From positions 1,524,580-1,588,579 of the forward strand of contig NZ_LVEM01000001.1 of assembly GCF_001641335.1 (NCBI RefSeq): a stretch of 64,000 nucleotides of DNA, in the 5' to 3' direction. Shown here in pieces: positions 18,851 to 27,532 of this stretch. The notes beneath the pieces were generated by a model. That model had not been told where the DNA came from. It saw only the letters and a list, made by a program, of their open reading frames with translations, and ran no database searches. A program made the position numbers and the translations under genes. Source of the stretch: Bradyrhizobium stylosanthis (GTDB lineage: Bacteria; Pseudomonadota; Alphaproteobacteria; Rhizobiales; Xanthobacteraceae). Numbering within the stretch: the stretch's first letter is position 1; each line of letters begins with the position of its first letter.

Positions 18851-19018
18851 TTGAACCGGGACTTAAAGGAATTCCGCAGACTCGAGCGCGCCTGCCGAGA
18901 GCACGCGGCCGTCGCTTCCTTCGACCTTGAGCGTGAGGGCCTGCTCAAGGTGGCCGAGTATTATCGGAAAGCTATCGAGGCCTTGCAGCGTAACCCGCAG
19001 CGGACAGCCGATCTGTAA
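18851..19018 (+). CDS. 55-residue conserved-type hypothetical protein
   Basis: Starts at a TTG with GAGGAG at 18839-18844, six bases upstream, which decides the start although the frame is open from 18749. The product (NRDLKEFRRLERACREHAAV, then FDLEREGLLKVAEYYRKA) is charged and helical, likely a short coiled or helical-hairpin cytoplasmic protein. The function is unknown. Composition is typical of real rhizobial small proteins. Confidence 0.6.
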   Translation: MNRDLKEFRRLERACREHAAVASFDLEREGLLKVAEYYRKAIEALQRNPQRTADL

Positions 19019-19496
19019 ATTTCCCAAGAGGCAGTCCAGCAGCGGCGAGCAGGCATTGGCATCCGTGCGGCATCGAAGCGCACGGATGGCTGGAACGCTC
19101 GGTGCAGCGCTGCGTTCTCCCGGTCCCCTGACTTTCCACTCCCAAGTGATCGATTGTAATGGGTTTGCCTGCAAGCTGGCGTCTCACGCTCGCGCCGATG
19201 TCGCTCGTCCAAATCGTCAGGCCTGCGACGACAGAGGCAAAACCTTCTAACGACAATCAGCTTGCATGGCCTTTGATCGCGCTTCCCGCGGGATGGCACG
19301 CGTCGAATTGAGCATCAGCCGGCCTGGACTGCTGGGCGCCGGATAGCGTGAACCTTGGGAGCCGCCGGCTACGGGCGTCGCGCACCTTTTGCCGGCGGTC
19401 CGTTCGGACTCGCCTGTCTAGGGCGAGCGCCAATCAAAGCAGCGCATCGCGCAAAGTTCCTGGCTCCTGCCCGGCAAATTGCTGCGCTTCCCTTTC
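19019..19496. other. Intergenic region, no convincing gene
   Basis: A minus-strand frame (18972-19256) reads FASVVAGLTIWTSDIGASVR near its start but then loses protein-like character and overlaps the 55-residue gene. I see no ribosome site, RNA gene or repeat. Confidence 0.45.
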
Positions 19497-19871
19497 TCAA
19501 GTCTCTCCGCGCCGCGGCGGCCATGGCTCGCACGCAATTCCGTCTCCGCCACGATCGTGATGCTTCCAATAGCCGGGCTGCCCTCGCGTCGCCGGTGCCA
19601 AGCCAACCCAGCGAGCGACCCCGCAGTTTGGCGCGGACGCGATATGCCGAAGCGTCGCAGCGATCGGCCATGGGCTCGAAGCAAGTATCCACACGACCGC
19701 GACGACGAATGCAGCGGCCACTAACGCGGTTGCTGCCTGAAATCTCCGTCGCAGAGAAGGAGCTTCCCCGTTGCGCCTCGATACCGCACGGAAACGCTGC
19801 TGCAAGTCGCGCAGTCGCCGCTCGGACCCGGGTCTAACCGGATTTGGACTCGGTAGGCGTGGCATTGGCAT
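19497..19871 (-). CDS. Excalibur-domain membrane-anchored protein
   Basis: Protein of 124 residues. The ATG at 19871 has GGAG five bases upstream. A single membrane segment (ATALVAAAFVVAVVWILA, about residues 47-64) follows a basic N-terminus. The C-terminal part reads NCGVARWVGLAP, RGQPGYWKHHDRGGDGIACE. This matches the Excalibur calcium-binding domain, with its DxDxDGxxCE loop and paired cysteines; here the first loop positions are D-R-G-G-D-G. It probably faces the periplasm. The role of this domain in Gram-negatives is not established. Confidence 0.78.
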   Translation of the reverse strand: MPMPRLPSPNPVRPGSERRLRDLQQRFRAVSRRNGEAPSLRRRFQAATALVAAAFVVAVVWILASSPWPIAATLRHIASAPNCGVARWVGLAPATRGQPGYWKHHDRGGDGIACEPWPPRRGET

Positions 19872-20105
19872 AGCAGCTCCGCCAAACAGACCACGTATGA
19901 ACTAGAATCAAATCTGGTACCACGCAGCAAGCGCCGGCAAAGGCTGCTCGGCTGCCTCTGGCCTATCCAACACAACGCCAGCCAAACGACGCTCAGCCGA
20001 GCCATCGTTCTTCACGAACGCGTGGGTAACCCCTTCCGGGTCTTTGAACCGGCCACATCAGTCCTATCTAAGCGCCGGGCAAAGTTTCGCCCGAGAAGGA
20101 CCCTG

Positions 20106-20366
20106 ATGCCGCTGTCGGACTGGACGAGAATGGCCATCGCATCTGCCGTGGCCGTGATCGCAATATCGTTTTTGGCAATCGATGCGGGCGTCGACGTGAA
20201 CGCCGGCGCGATTGCAAAGCGCATCGCGACGGCGCGTGCGTCCATTATGGATGCGGTGGTGCGCCAGCACGAGGTCGCCTTCGCCGTTCAGGCGTGGTCA
20301 CGCGGCAATCACGACAAGCCGCTCTCGGAGAAGCAGCATCTGGAGCAGTGCCTGGCCATCGACTGA
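20106..20366 (+). CDS. Small membrane-anchored hypothetical protein
   Basis: The ATG at 20106 follows AAGGA. The 86-residue product has one membrane segment (MAIASAVAVIAISFLAI) and a polar C-terminal tail (AKRIATARASIMDAVVRQHE). No domain was recognised. It converges with the TadG-like gene, with 25 bp between the stops. Confidence 0.55.
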   Translation: MPLSDWTRMAIASAVAVIAISFLAIDAGVDVNAGAIAKRIATARASIMDAVVRQHEVAFAVQAWSRGNHDKPLSEKQHLEQCLAID

Positions 20367-20391
20367 TTCGGCGCGCTTCCCGGATCACCCC

Positions 20392-21774
20392 TCACCTTGA
20401 TACGTGTAGTTTCGCGATCGACGTTCCGATCTGACTGAACGCGGTCGCGATCTGACTGGATTGCGTCAGCAGAAAAGATTTCGACGTATCGCTCGCACAT
20501 GCAGGCAGCACAGCCGATGGCCCCGCCCCGTCGGTATCGATCTGCACCGCGTAGATGGTCACCCCGGAATTCTTGATGTTGGTGCACAGCGTGCTCATCC
20601 GGTTGTCGACCTGCGTGCTGGTGCTCTGAAAATCGCCGTACCAGCGATCCCCGGTATTCAGACCATCCGTGAACAGCACAATGATATGCTGATACGTGTT
20701 GGTCGGAGACTCGGCCGGCGCGTTCATTGGCGCTTGCTGCAGCAACGACAGCCAGCCCCACAACAGACCGATGGTTTGATTGGTCGCGCCCTGCGCCGTC
20801 ATCGCGTTGATCGTGTTGTTGACGGCAGTCCAGTTGTAGGTCAGGGGCAAGATCGGCGCCGTTGGACAGGATTGATCCTGGTCCGCGATAAAGAATGTCC
20901 CGGTCGAGGACGGTGCCGTGGAAAGGGTGTCGTAGTTCTGGTCGCGATCCGTCACGCAGCCGTTCCACTGCGATTTGTTCGAGGTATTGGGCGTGTGGTT
21001 CCAGGAATATCCATGCCCGACGCACTGGGCGTAGGTCATCCAGTAGCCGCCGCTGCAATAGGTCTGGTACGGGGCCGAAGCGTTTGGATAGTTTTTGGGA
21101 TCCCAGAGATCCCAGCGCAACCAGCTTGCGCCCACGTTCGATGTGCCGACGTTGACGTCGATCTCGAACGGAATGACCGAGATGTAGACGTCGCCATCCT
21201 TGGCCGCGAGCTTTGAGAGCTGCGAGACCAGGCTTGTCGCAGCGCTCTGCAATGATCCCAGCTTGTTGTAGTTGGCCATGGAGCCGGTGTTGTCCAGCAC
21301 GAGCGCCACGCGCAGAAGGCTCGCCCCCCAGGTACTGGTCGAACTGGTGCTGAAGCCCAGCTTGGGGTAGCCCACGATCTGCATAAAATCAGACTTGATC
21401 TCTCCGGCGCCCGTCGCCTGGATGGTTGCATTCCCGCTGCCGCTGGGAGCGGTGTAGGTGGCCGAAACAACGATCGACTGCGCACCATTGTAGGTGAACA
21501 GGCCAGTGAAGTAGCTCTGGACCTTTGCGCTGATCTGGGACGTCGTGATGGTCCCCTGAGCCAGGTCCTTGGCCGCCATCAACACGGCAGAATCCAGCGC
21601 CGCTTGCATCGACGTGCGCGCCGCAACAGCACGGCTGTAGTCGATGGCAGCGCCGATGAAGCCCAGAAGCGGGACGAGCGCAAAGGCAAAGATGGCTGCC
21701 ACGTTGCCGCGATCGGCGGCGATGAAATCGAACAACTTTCCGGTAAGCCGGCGTACGCCGAATCCGCAGAGCAT
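20392..21774 (-). CDS. TadG-like pilus-assembly protein with VWA domain
   Basis: Protein of 460 residues. The N-terminus has the TadE/TadG-type segment RGNVAAIFAFALVPLLGFIG followed by AAIDYSRAV, a single membrane anchor. The rest is a von Willebrand A-like domain with a metal-site motif LVLDNTGSMAN near residue 160 and IIVLFTDGLNTGD near residue 370. TadG proteins belong to the Flp/tight-adherence pilus system or act as extracellular adhesins. No other tad gene is in the window, so this is an orphan copy. Confidence 0.85.
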   Translation of the reverse strand: MLCGFGVRRLTGKLFDFIAADRGNVAAIFAFALVPLLGFIGAAIDYSRAVAARTSMQAALDSAVLMAAKDLAQGTITTSQISAKVQSYFTGLFTYNGAQSIVVSATYTAPSGSGNATIQATGAGEIKSDFMQIVGYPKLGFSTSSTSTWGASLLRVALVLDNTGSMANYNKLGSLQSAATSLVSQLSKLAAKDGDVYISVIPFEIDVNVGTSNVGASWLRWDLWDPKNYPNASAPYQTYCSGGYWMTYAQCVGHGYSWNHTPNTSNKSQWNGCVTDRDQNYDTLSTAPSSTGTFFIADQDQSCPTAPILPLTYNWTAVNNTINAMTAQGATNQTIGLLWGWLSLLQQAPMNAPAESPTNTYQHIIVLFTDGLNTGDRWYGDFQSTSTQVDNRMSTLCTNIKNSGVTIYAVQIDTDGAGPSAVLPACASDTSKSFLLTQSSQIATAFSQIGTSIAKLHVSR

Positions 21775-22090
21775 AAACGGCCCCTGAATGTCTCAAATAC
21801 GGCGATTGTGGAGAATGCAGTTGAAGGGATAATTAAGCCGCAGAAATGTAAGCGGTATCAAAGTCCATTTTTTGCATCGATCGTCCGGGCTGGAAGTCGG
21901 CGGCCGTCGCGATGATTGAAGGTGAACGATTCACTAATCCAGCGCCGACCGCCGCATCACAACATCAGGCCCCTACGGAGCCTTTTGTTTGTTCACGATC
22001 CGACTCCGCTTCGTTCGCAAAGCACGAATCGCGACCGCGCAAATCGGCTGCGCGCAAATGTTAAGATGAGATTGCCGCGACGCTATCGGC
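21775..22090. other. Intergenic region upstream of the TadG-like gene
   Basis: AT-richer than its surroundings around 21820-21875, as expected of a promoter region. No gene or RNA was recognised. Confidence 0.5.
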
Positions 22091-22309
22091 TCATGCGTTC
22101 GCGATCACGACCAGCGGCCGCAACCGGTACGCATCGATGGCGGCGTTCGACAGCAGCAGCCTGCGCTTCTCGCCGCGCAGCATCATGCGGTCGATCCTGT
22201 TCAGGATGAAGCGCGCCGATTCCCTGTGCTCGCCCGTGAGCAGGCCGGACTGGTCGAGATATTTCCAGGCAATCTCGAACGACTGTGCGCGCAGCTGGAG
22301 GTCGGTCAT
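22091..22309 (-). CDS. 72-residue hypothetical protein
   Basis: Starts at the ATG at 22309 (MTDLQLRAQSFEIAWKYLDQ) and continues SGLLTGEHRESARFILNRID. It is soluble, helical and charged. The upstream open frame lacks this composition, which supports the internal start. No known family was recognised. Confidence 0.6.
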   Translation of the reverse strand: MTDLQLRAQSFEIAWKYLDQSGLLTGEHRESARFILNRIDRMMLRGEKRRLLLSNAAIDAYRLRPLVVIANA

Positions 22310-22388
22310 ATCCGCACAACGTCGGCGCGGAACGAATGTTCCTGATCTCGGCGAGGCGCAACGTGGTGGCGCGCGATATCCGCAGGCT

Positions 22389-22541
22389 CTAATCCGTCTG
22401 CTCATCCTCGCGACGCTCGCGGGCAAGCTGATGCCACGCGATGGCGAGCTCGATGAGACGTTGCCGGTCAGGACCTTCGGCCGCTGCGGCGCGCTTCATT
22501 GCGGCCTCGGCTTCGTGCTGCGGGTCGTACTTGTTACACAT
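22389..22541 (-). CDS. 50-residue hypothetical protein
   Basis: Begins MCNKYDPQHEAEAAMKRAAA and ends LARERREDEQTD; entirely soluble and helical. The ATG at 22541 is preferred over an upstream in-frame start because the charged repeat-like sequence begins there. Function unknown. Confidence 0.55.
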   Translation of the reverse strand: MCNKYDPQHEAEAAMKRAAAAEGPDRQRLIELAIAWHQLARERREDEQTD

Positions 22542-22822
22542 GAGGCCTATTGTAGCCGCCCGATCTGGACAAGTGCGTGGCAATTTCGTCCGTATGATTG
22601 CGGAGAACGGGCGTTGTCGAAAGCGATTTCGGCACCCTCCGATTGTGGCGGATATGAAACGTCACTCGCGGTTTCAACCGCGTCCGGGACGCTCGTGAAC
22701 GAAGGTTCGTCCTCGCTCGGACCCATCTGTGAATTGCATCACATCGGACCTCCGGCGTGTCGCGGTAAACATCGTCTCAACGCTTCCAGGAAGCGCAAGA
22801 CGGCGTGGGAGGTCTTCCCGTC

Positions 22823-22984
22823 ATGAGACAGGACGCAGCGGCTCAAGCCGGCATTCCGGCACAGCGACAGAGGCCCGATCTGTTCGGCATCGCCTGTCTT
22901 GCGACCATCGGCATCGTGATGCTGGCCTGGATCGCGGGCCTGGTCTGGGGCGCGATGGCCTTCTTCAACTGGCTCGTCGCCTGA
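22823..22984 (+). CDS. 53-residue single-span membrane protein (paralogue of 46624)
   Basis: Short gene with GGGAGG upstream of the ATG at 22823. The product has a polar N-terminal third and one membrane segment (IACLATIGIVMLAWIAGLVW) ending FFNWLVA. The protein at 46624-46785 has exactly the same length and layout, with a similar membrane segment (GLGFAAIAMLGWICALAW), so the two are probable paralogues. A strong terminator hairpin follows. Function unknown. Confidence 0.6.
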   Translation: MRQDAAAQAGIPAQRQRPDLFGIACLATIGIVMLAWIAGLVWGAMAFFNWLVA

Positions 22985-23033
22985 CGCGCGATCGGCTCGC
23001 ATCCGCGCGGCGGAATCGGCCCATTCGAAAAAC

Positions 23034-23063
23034 AAAAGAGGCGGGCTTTCGCCCGCCTCTTCG
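23034..23063 (+). terminator. Bidirectional terminator hairpin
   Basis: Ten-base perfect stem AGAGGCGGGC / GCCCGCCTCT with a four-base loop, between convergent genes. It can serve both the 53-residue gene and the glycine-zipper gene. Confidence 0.7.
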
Positions 23064-23084
23064 ATTCACATCCTGCGCAGCGGC

Positions 23085-23867
23085 TCAGTAGCAGGCGCGC
23101 GGATCGGCCTGGACGTACTGCCCGTTCGGATAGCGGTAGTAGCAATTGCCCTGGGCCACGTAGTAGCCGGGGCGCGAGGCGGCCGTCGCGCCGGCGATGG
23201 CGCCGGTCGCGCCGCCGATCACGGCGCCCGCAGCCGCGCCCGTCGCGTTGCCCGAGATCAGGCCGCCGAGCACACCGCCGACAATGGCCCCGCCCAGCGC
23301 GCTCGCGCCCGGATCGGCCGGCGGAGGCGGAGGTGGCGGCTCATAGGCAACCGGAGGCGGCGCCGGGGCATAGGCCACCGGCACGTCGTCGTAATATTCC
23401 TCCGAAATGTAGCCGGGCGGTCCCGCCATCCGCTGCGGATAATAGTACCAGACGCCGCCAACATCCCACCACCAGCCGGAACGGCCGTTGTGGACTTCGC
23501 GACGCCAGCGCCCGCCCTCCCAGGCGAGATTGCCGCGATAGGCATGTCCACCCCAGTCGCGCGCCGGCGCGGGGCCACGCGCGTAGTTGCGGCCGGGCGG
23601 CGGTCCGCCGGCCTGGTGCGGGCCGGGACCGGGGCCGCCAGCGTGAGGCTGGCCGCCGGGCTGCGGCGCCGGGCGGGCCGCCTGCTGCGGCGGAGGACCC
23701 TTGCGCATGTTCTGATTGGCCTGGGGCGGCGCACCGGCGCCCTGGCCGGCCGGCGGCGGGCCTGCGTCCCTTGGCGGCCTCGCCTCCTGCGCCTGCGCCG
23801 AGAGCGCGAGCAACGACATGGCCGAAACCATGGGAATGATGATCTTGATGCGGCTGGACGCACTCAT
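23085..23867 (-). CDS. Proline-rich exported protein with glycine zipper
   Basis: Protein of 260 residues. The ATG at 23867 gives a signal peptide (IIIPMVSAMSLLALSAQAQ). A long Pro/Gly/Ala-rich region follows, then a WRREVHNGRSGWWWDVGGVW segment. A glycine-zipper stretch (GGAIVGGVLGGLISG, GAAAGAVIGG) lies near residues 200-235, and the tail carries CYYRYPNGQYVQ. It is likely periplasmic or outer-membrane associated. Such zipper proteins are common in rhizobia and have no defined role. Confidence 0.75.
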   Translation of the reverse strand: MSASSRIKIIIPMVSAMSLLALSAQAQEARPPRDAGPPPAGQGAGAPPQANQNMRKGPPPQQAARPAPQPGGQPHAGGPGPGPHQAGGPPPGRNYARGPAPARDWGGHAYRGNLAWEGGRWRREVHNGRSGWWWDVGGVWYYYPQRMAGPPGYISEEYYDDVPVAYAPAPPPVAYEPPPPPPPADPGASALGGAIVGGVLGGLISGNATGAAAGAVIGGATGAIAGATAASRPGYYVAQGNCYYRYPNGQYVQADPRACY

Positions 23868-24048
23868 GCGTGCTTGACCCCTACTCTCTCTGCCGTGGTC
23901 CCCGCGCAATAGACGGACGAATCGTCTCGCGCCGGGCTGATGCCGGCTGCCATAACTGACCTGCTTGATCGGCCAAGTCCCGTTACAAATGATTAAGATC
24001 ACGGCAATTTTTCGGCCCGCCGAGGCCGCGGACGGCGTCGCGGAGCGC

Positions 24049-24285
24049 CTAGCGCGCCGGCTCGATCACATTGCAATTGGTCCGCCCCGACATCAGGCAG
24101 TCCTGCATCTTGCTCGCCGAGGTCAGATCCCGGGCGAGCCACCAGCCGACGCCGAGGATCACGATGGCAATGATCAGCCCGGCGATCGCGCCGCGGCGAT
24201 TGTCAGCGGATGGAGGTCGCGGCGGGGTTCTGGGCTTCTCGCCCGGTTCGGGCTTCGACGTGGCCTTGGACTCGGACTCGGGCAT
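24049..24285 (-). CDS. Small single-span membrane protein
   Basis: The ATG at 24285 gives MPESESKATSKPEPGEKPRT, a disordered acidic/proline N-terminus. A membrane segment (GAIAGLIIAIVILGVGWWLA) and a short tail with two cysteines (DCLMSGRTNCNVIEP) follow, 78 residues in all. The tail probably lies in the periplasm with a disulphide. No family was recognised. Confidence 0.6.
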   Translation of the reverse strand: MPESESKATSKPEPGEKPRTPPRPPSADNRRGAIAGLIIAIVILGVGWWLARDLTSASKMQDCLMSGRTNCNVIEPAR

Positions 24286-24361
24286 GGCGACCTGATTGCA
24301 CGGGCGGGCCGGCTTTAGCACCTCTGCGGCGTGGCGTCACATCCGGGTTTGCCGGTCCGCA

Positions 24362-24598
24362 TCAACCGCGGGTCTGGCGGATCGCGTCCTTGCGTGAGGT
24401 CTCGACAGCCGGGATTGCCTGCTGGGCGCGCGGTGCGCAGGTCGTGAGCACGAAGGCCGTCTGGCTGCACTCCCAGCCGGCGCCCAAAACGGTGTTCTCG
24501 ACCGGCTGCGGACGGGCAAACAGCAATGCGGCCCCCGCCAGCGCCGCCACCACGAAGGTAAGCGCAAGCGCCTTGAGGCCTAGGCGGAAAATGGTCAT
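24362..24598 (-). CDS. Small exported or membrane-anchored protein
   Basis: 78 residues starting MTIFRLGLKALALTFVVAAL, a signal or anchor segment. A short periplasmic part with two cysteines (GWECSQTAFVLTTCAP) and a charged end follow. Same layout and orientation as the neighbouring 24049 gene. Function unknown. Confidence 0.55.
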   Translation of the reverse strand: MTIFRLGLKALALTFVVAALAGAALLFARPQPVENTVLGAGWECSQTAFVLTTCAPRAQQAIPAVETSRKDAIRQTRG

Positions 24599-24862
24599 GC
24601 CCGAGCTCCGTCTCGTCTTGGGGCGGACGCTAGGCGTGGCGTCGGGTGCCCACTATGAGGGACATCACAATTCGGCAGTTTTTCGGGGCTACGAGAGATC
24701 GTCGGGGCGCGATTTTTCGTCTACCTGATCGGCTGCGATTATGGGTGGCTTCGCGACGCGCGCCGATGTACACGCTTCTGCGTCGCGTGGCGCCTGCTAT
24801 GCCCAGCCGACGTACCAATTGAAGTGATGTAGGATCGAAAGCGAGGAAGACAAGGCTCGTCC

Positions 24863-25210
24863 ATGAGTGGATTCAGGGAACCCGGCTTCGCAGACCGGCA
24901 AAAGGCGGCGCAGGACGCACGCAAAAATCTTTTGAACAAATTCAAGTCGCAGCCGGGCCAAGACGATCCGGCAGTGGCGGCACGCCGCGCCGAGCGCGAG
25001 GCCCTCGCGGCCAAGCGCGCCGAGACTAAGGCCGCGCGCGAAGCCGAAAAGGCCGAGCAGAAGCGCATCGCGGAAGAAGCCGCAGCCGCGGAAGCCGCGC
25101 GGATCGCCCGCGAAGCCGAAGAAGCGGTTGCCAGGCAAGCCGAACTCGAGGCCGAGCAGAAGGCCAAGCGCGACGCCCGCTACGCCGCCCGCAAGGCGAA
25201 GCGCAAGTAG
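24863..25210 (+). CDS. DUF6481 family protein
   Basis: Protein of 115 residues starting MSGFREPGFADRQKAAQDAR, the conserved opening of the DUF6481 family. The rest is a long Ala/Glu/Lys/Arg helix likely to form a coiled coil, ending in a lysine/arginine-rich tail (ARYAARKAKRK). Probably cytoplasmic and nucleic-acid- or ribosome-associated; this is a guess from charge. A terminator-like hairpin lies about 75 bp downstream. Confidence 0.82.
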   Translation: MSGFREPGFADRQKAAQDARKNLLNKFKSQPGQDDPAVAARRAEREALAAKRAETKAAREAEKAEQKRIAEEAAAAEAARIAREAEEAVARQAELEAEQKAKRDARYAARKAKRK

Positions 25211-25285
25211 CGGTCGCCAAGCCACCTTCGCGAAGTCATCTTCGCAAAGTCACGTTCAATTGAACTTGAGCCGAAGCATATTCCA

Positions 25286-25317
25286 GGGCGGTCCACGTGG
25301 CCGCCCCAGAATTTTTG
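25286..25317 (+). terminator. Terminator-like hairpin
   Basis: Stem GGGCGGTCC / GGCCGCCC (one G-T pair) with loop ACGT, then a short T-run (ATTTTTG). Placed after the DUF6481 gene. Confidence 0.45.
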
Positions 25318-25372
25318 ACGTGAGAACGCGCGCGCCTGTGTTCGCTGCCGCGCGCCCCGAAGACGGCGAAGA

Positions 25373-25615
25373 TCAGTTCTTCTTCATCATCCCGTCGTCC
25401 TTCTTCATCCCGTCCTTCGACATGTGATCCTTCTTCATGCCGTCGTCCTTGGACATGGTGTCCTTCTTCATGCTGTCCTTGGACATCGTGTCCTTCTTCA
25501 TCATGCCGTCGTCCTTGCCCATCTTGTCCTGGGCAAAAGCCGCCGGAGACAGCGCGAGGCCGAGCGAGACAACGGCAGCCGAGACGCCGAGCGCGATACG
25601 GGTACGAATGGTCAT
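25373..25615 (-). CDS. MXKDX pentapeptide-repeat exported protein
   Basis: 80 residues: a signal peptide (ALGVSAAVVSLGLALSPAAF, cleavage near AFAQ) followed by about ten tandem M-x-K-D-x units, such as MKKDTMSKDSMKKD. This matches the MXKDX repeat protein family, which is found mainly in rhizobia and Burkholderiales. The mature part is disordered and metal-ligand-rich (Met/Asp/Lys), so periplasmic metal or stress binding is possible but unproven. Confidence 0.85.
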   Translation of the reverse strand: MTIRTRIALGVSAAVVSLGLALSPAAFAQDKMGKDDGMMKKDTMSKDSMKKDTMSKDDGMKKDHMSKDGMKKDDGMMKKN

Positions 25616-25958
25616 GGATCGTCTTCCCTTCGAGATGTGTTTGTCAGCGACGGACGCCGCTATCTGATCTCGACGGATCGACGGACGGATTTGTTACGGC
25701 GCGCCAATAAATTCTCCGGGCCTCCGCGCATTCGCCGTAATCACGTTCGCGATATCCGGCCTCCATTCGGAGGAGTATCGACGGCAAGTGTGCAGCGCAG
25801 CACGACCGGCCCTTGCCGCGGCATTCGGTCTCGAACTATCAGATGAGAGAACATCGCCTCAAAGACCGGCTAGGATGGGCCCGAACGCCGGTCTGGCAAG
25901 ACCCGACCCAAATCACGCAACAAGAACAGTCCAAAGAACCGTCCAAGGGGATTACACC
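25616..25958. other. Intergenic region upstream of the first TRAP operon
   Basis: No gene was recognised. It holds the promoter sides of the divergent MXKDX gene and the TRAP operon. The 23-bp GntR-type palindrome found at 29838 is not repeated here. AAGGGG precedes the dctP start. Confidence 0.55.
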
Positions 25959-26981
25959 ATGATTACGCGCCGCCATCTGATCGCGACCGCCGTCGCCGCA
26001 CCCGCCATCCTGCGCTTCGGCACCGGTACCGCGCATGCCGCCACCACGCTCAAGATCTCGCATCAATTCCCCGGCGGCACCATCGACAAGGGCGACTTCC
26101 GCGACCGGCTCTGCCGCATGTTCGCTGCCGAGGTCGCCAAGCGCAGCAACGGCGACATCGCCGCCGAGATCTATCCGAACTCCTCGCTGATCAAGACCAA
26201 CGCGCAGTTCTCCGCGATGCGCAAGGGCGCGCTCGACATCTCGCTGTATCCGATGCCCTATGCCGGCGGCGAGCTGCCGGAAACCAATATCGGCCTGATG
26301 CCCGGCCTCGTCACCACCTACGACCAGGGCATGCGCTGGAAGAAGGAGCCGGTCGGCAAGGCGCTCTCCGACTTCCTCGCCGACAAGGGCATCATCCTGC
26401 TCACCTGGGTGTGGCAGGCCGGCGGCGTCGCCAGCCGCTCCAAGCCGATCGTCGCCCCCGAAGACGCCAAGGGCATGAAGGTGCGCGGCGGCTCGCGCGA
26501 GATGGACATGGTGCTGCAGACCGCCGGCGCCTCGGTACTGTCGGTGCCCTCCAACGAAATCTACGCGGCGATGCAGACCGGCGCGTGCGATGCCGGCATC
26601 ACCTCCTCCACCAGCCTGATCTCGTTCCGCCTCGAGGAGGTCGCGAAGTCGCTGACCTCGGGCGCGGGCGCCTCCTACTGGTTCATGCTCGAGCCCCTGA
26701 TGATGTCGAAGGCGATCTTCGACAAGCTGCCGAAGAACCAGCAGGACGTGCTGCTCACGGTCGGCGCCGAGCTCGAAGCCTTCGGCCGCAAGGGCGCACA
26801 GGACGACGACGTCGAGGTCGCCAAGGTCTACGAGAAGGCCGGCGCAAAGGTCTCGGTGCTCGATGCCGCGACCGTCGGCAAGTGGCGCGACATCGCCCGC
26901 GACACCGCGTGGAAGGATTACGGCGCCAAGACCGCGACCGCGGCCAACCTGCTCAAGCTCGCCACTGACGTTGCGGCATGA
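25959..26981 (+). CDS. TRAP transporter substrate-binding protein (DctP type), system 1
   Basis: Periplasmic binding protein of 340 residues. The ATG at 25959 follows AAGGGG and gives TRRHLIATAVAAPAILRFG, a twin-arginine-like signal peptide ending AHA. The mature part starts TTLKISHQFPGG and shows DctP features such as KGMKVRGGSREMD and ALDISLYPMPY. It captures an organic acid for the permease genes that follow. The next gene overlaps the stop (ATGA). Substrate unknown. Confidence 0.92.
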   Translation: MITRRHLIATAVAAPAILRFGTGTAHAATTLKISHQFPGGTIDKGDFRDRLCRMFAAEVAKRSNGDIAAEIYPNSSLIKTNAQFSAMRKGALDISLYPMPYAGGELPETNIGLMPGLVTTYDQGMRWKKEPVGKALSDFLADKGIILLTWVWQAGGVASRSKPIVAPEDAKGMKVRGGSREMDMVLQTAGASVLSVPSNEIYAAMQTGACDAGITSSTSLISFRLEEVAKSLTSGAGASYWFMLEPLMMSKAIFDKLPKNQQDVLLTVGAELEAFGRKGAQDDDVEVAKVYEKAGAKVSVLDAATVGKWRDIARDTAWKDYGAKTATAANLLKLATDVAA

Positions 26982-27532
26982 GCCACGGTCCGCTTCCGGA
27001 TCGTGACGACCAGGCGAGCGTTGCCGCGGGGACCGGCCCTGCGGCGGCGATCGATCGCGGTCTCGCCGTCCTCAACAGCATCATCGTCGTGTTCGCGGCG
27101 ATCGCTCTCGTCGCGGCCTGCGCCATCCTGAGCTACAGCGTGCTGAGCCGTGCGCTGTTCAAGGCCGCCAATTACTGGCAGGACGAGGCCGCCGTGTTCC
27201 TGCTGGTCGGCGCGACCTTCATGACGGCCGCTTATGTGCAGCAGAACCGCGGCCATATCGGCATCGAGGCGTTCGTCGGTCTGCTCTCGCCGTTCGCCAA
27301 CAAGGTCCGGCTCTGGCTGGTCGATGTCGCGACGTTCCTGTTCTGCGCCTTCTTCACCTGGAAGTCCTGGACGCTGGCCCATGAAGCCTATGTCGACGGT
27401 CAGGTCTCGAATTCGATGTGGTCGCCGCCGCTCGCCATCCCCTATTCGCTGATGGCACTCGGCATGAGCCTGCTCTGCATCCAGATCCTCGTGCAGCTTG
27501 CGCTGCCCTTCGCTGGAGCCAGGCGGCCATGA
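26978..27532 (+). CDS. TRAP transporter small permease (DctQ type), system 1
   Basis: 184 residues with four membrane segments. It contains the DctQ-typical YWQDEAAVFLLVGATFMTAA region followed by a polar GHIGIE loop. It overlaps dctP by four bases and dctM by four bases, so the three are co-translated. It forms the membrane complex with the large permease. Confidence 0.9.
   Translation: MSHGPLPDRDDQASVAAGTGPAAAIDRGLAVLNSIIVVFAAIALVAACAILSYSVLSRALFKAANYWQDEAAVFLLVGATFMTAAYVQQNRGHIGIEAFVGLLSPFANKVRLWLVDVATFLFCAFFTWKSWTLAHEAYVDGQVSNSMWSPPLAIPYSLMALGMSLLCIQILVQLALPFAGARRP

Noticed and set aside
18972..19256. 94-codon minus-strand frame starting with a hydrophobic stretch
   Set aside because: It overlaps the better-supported 55-residue gene and becomes Cys/Pro/His-rich nonsense in the second half.
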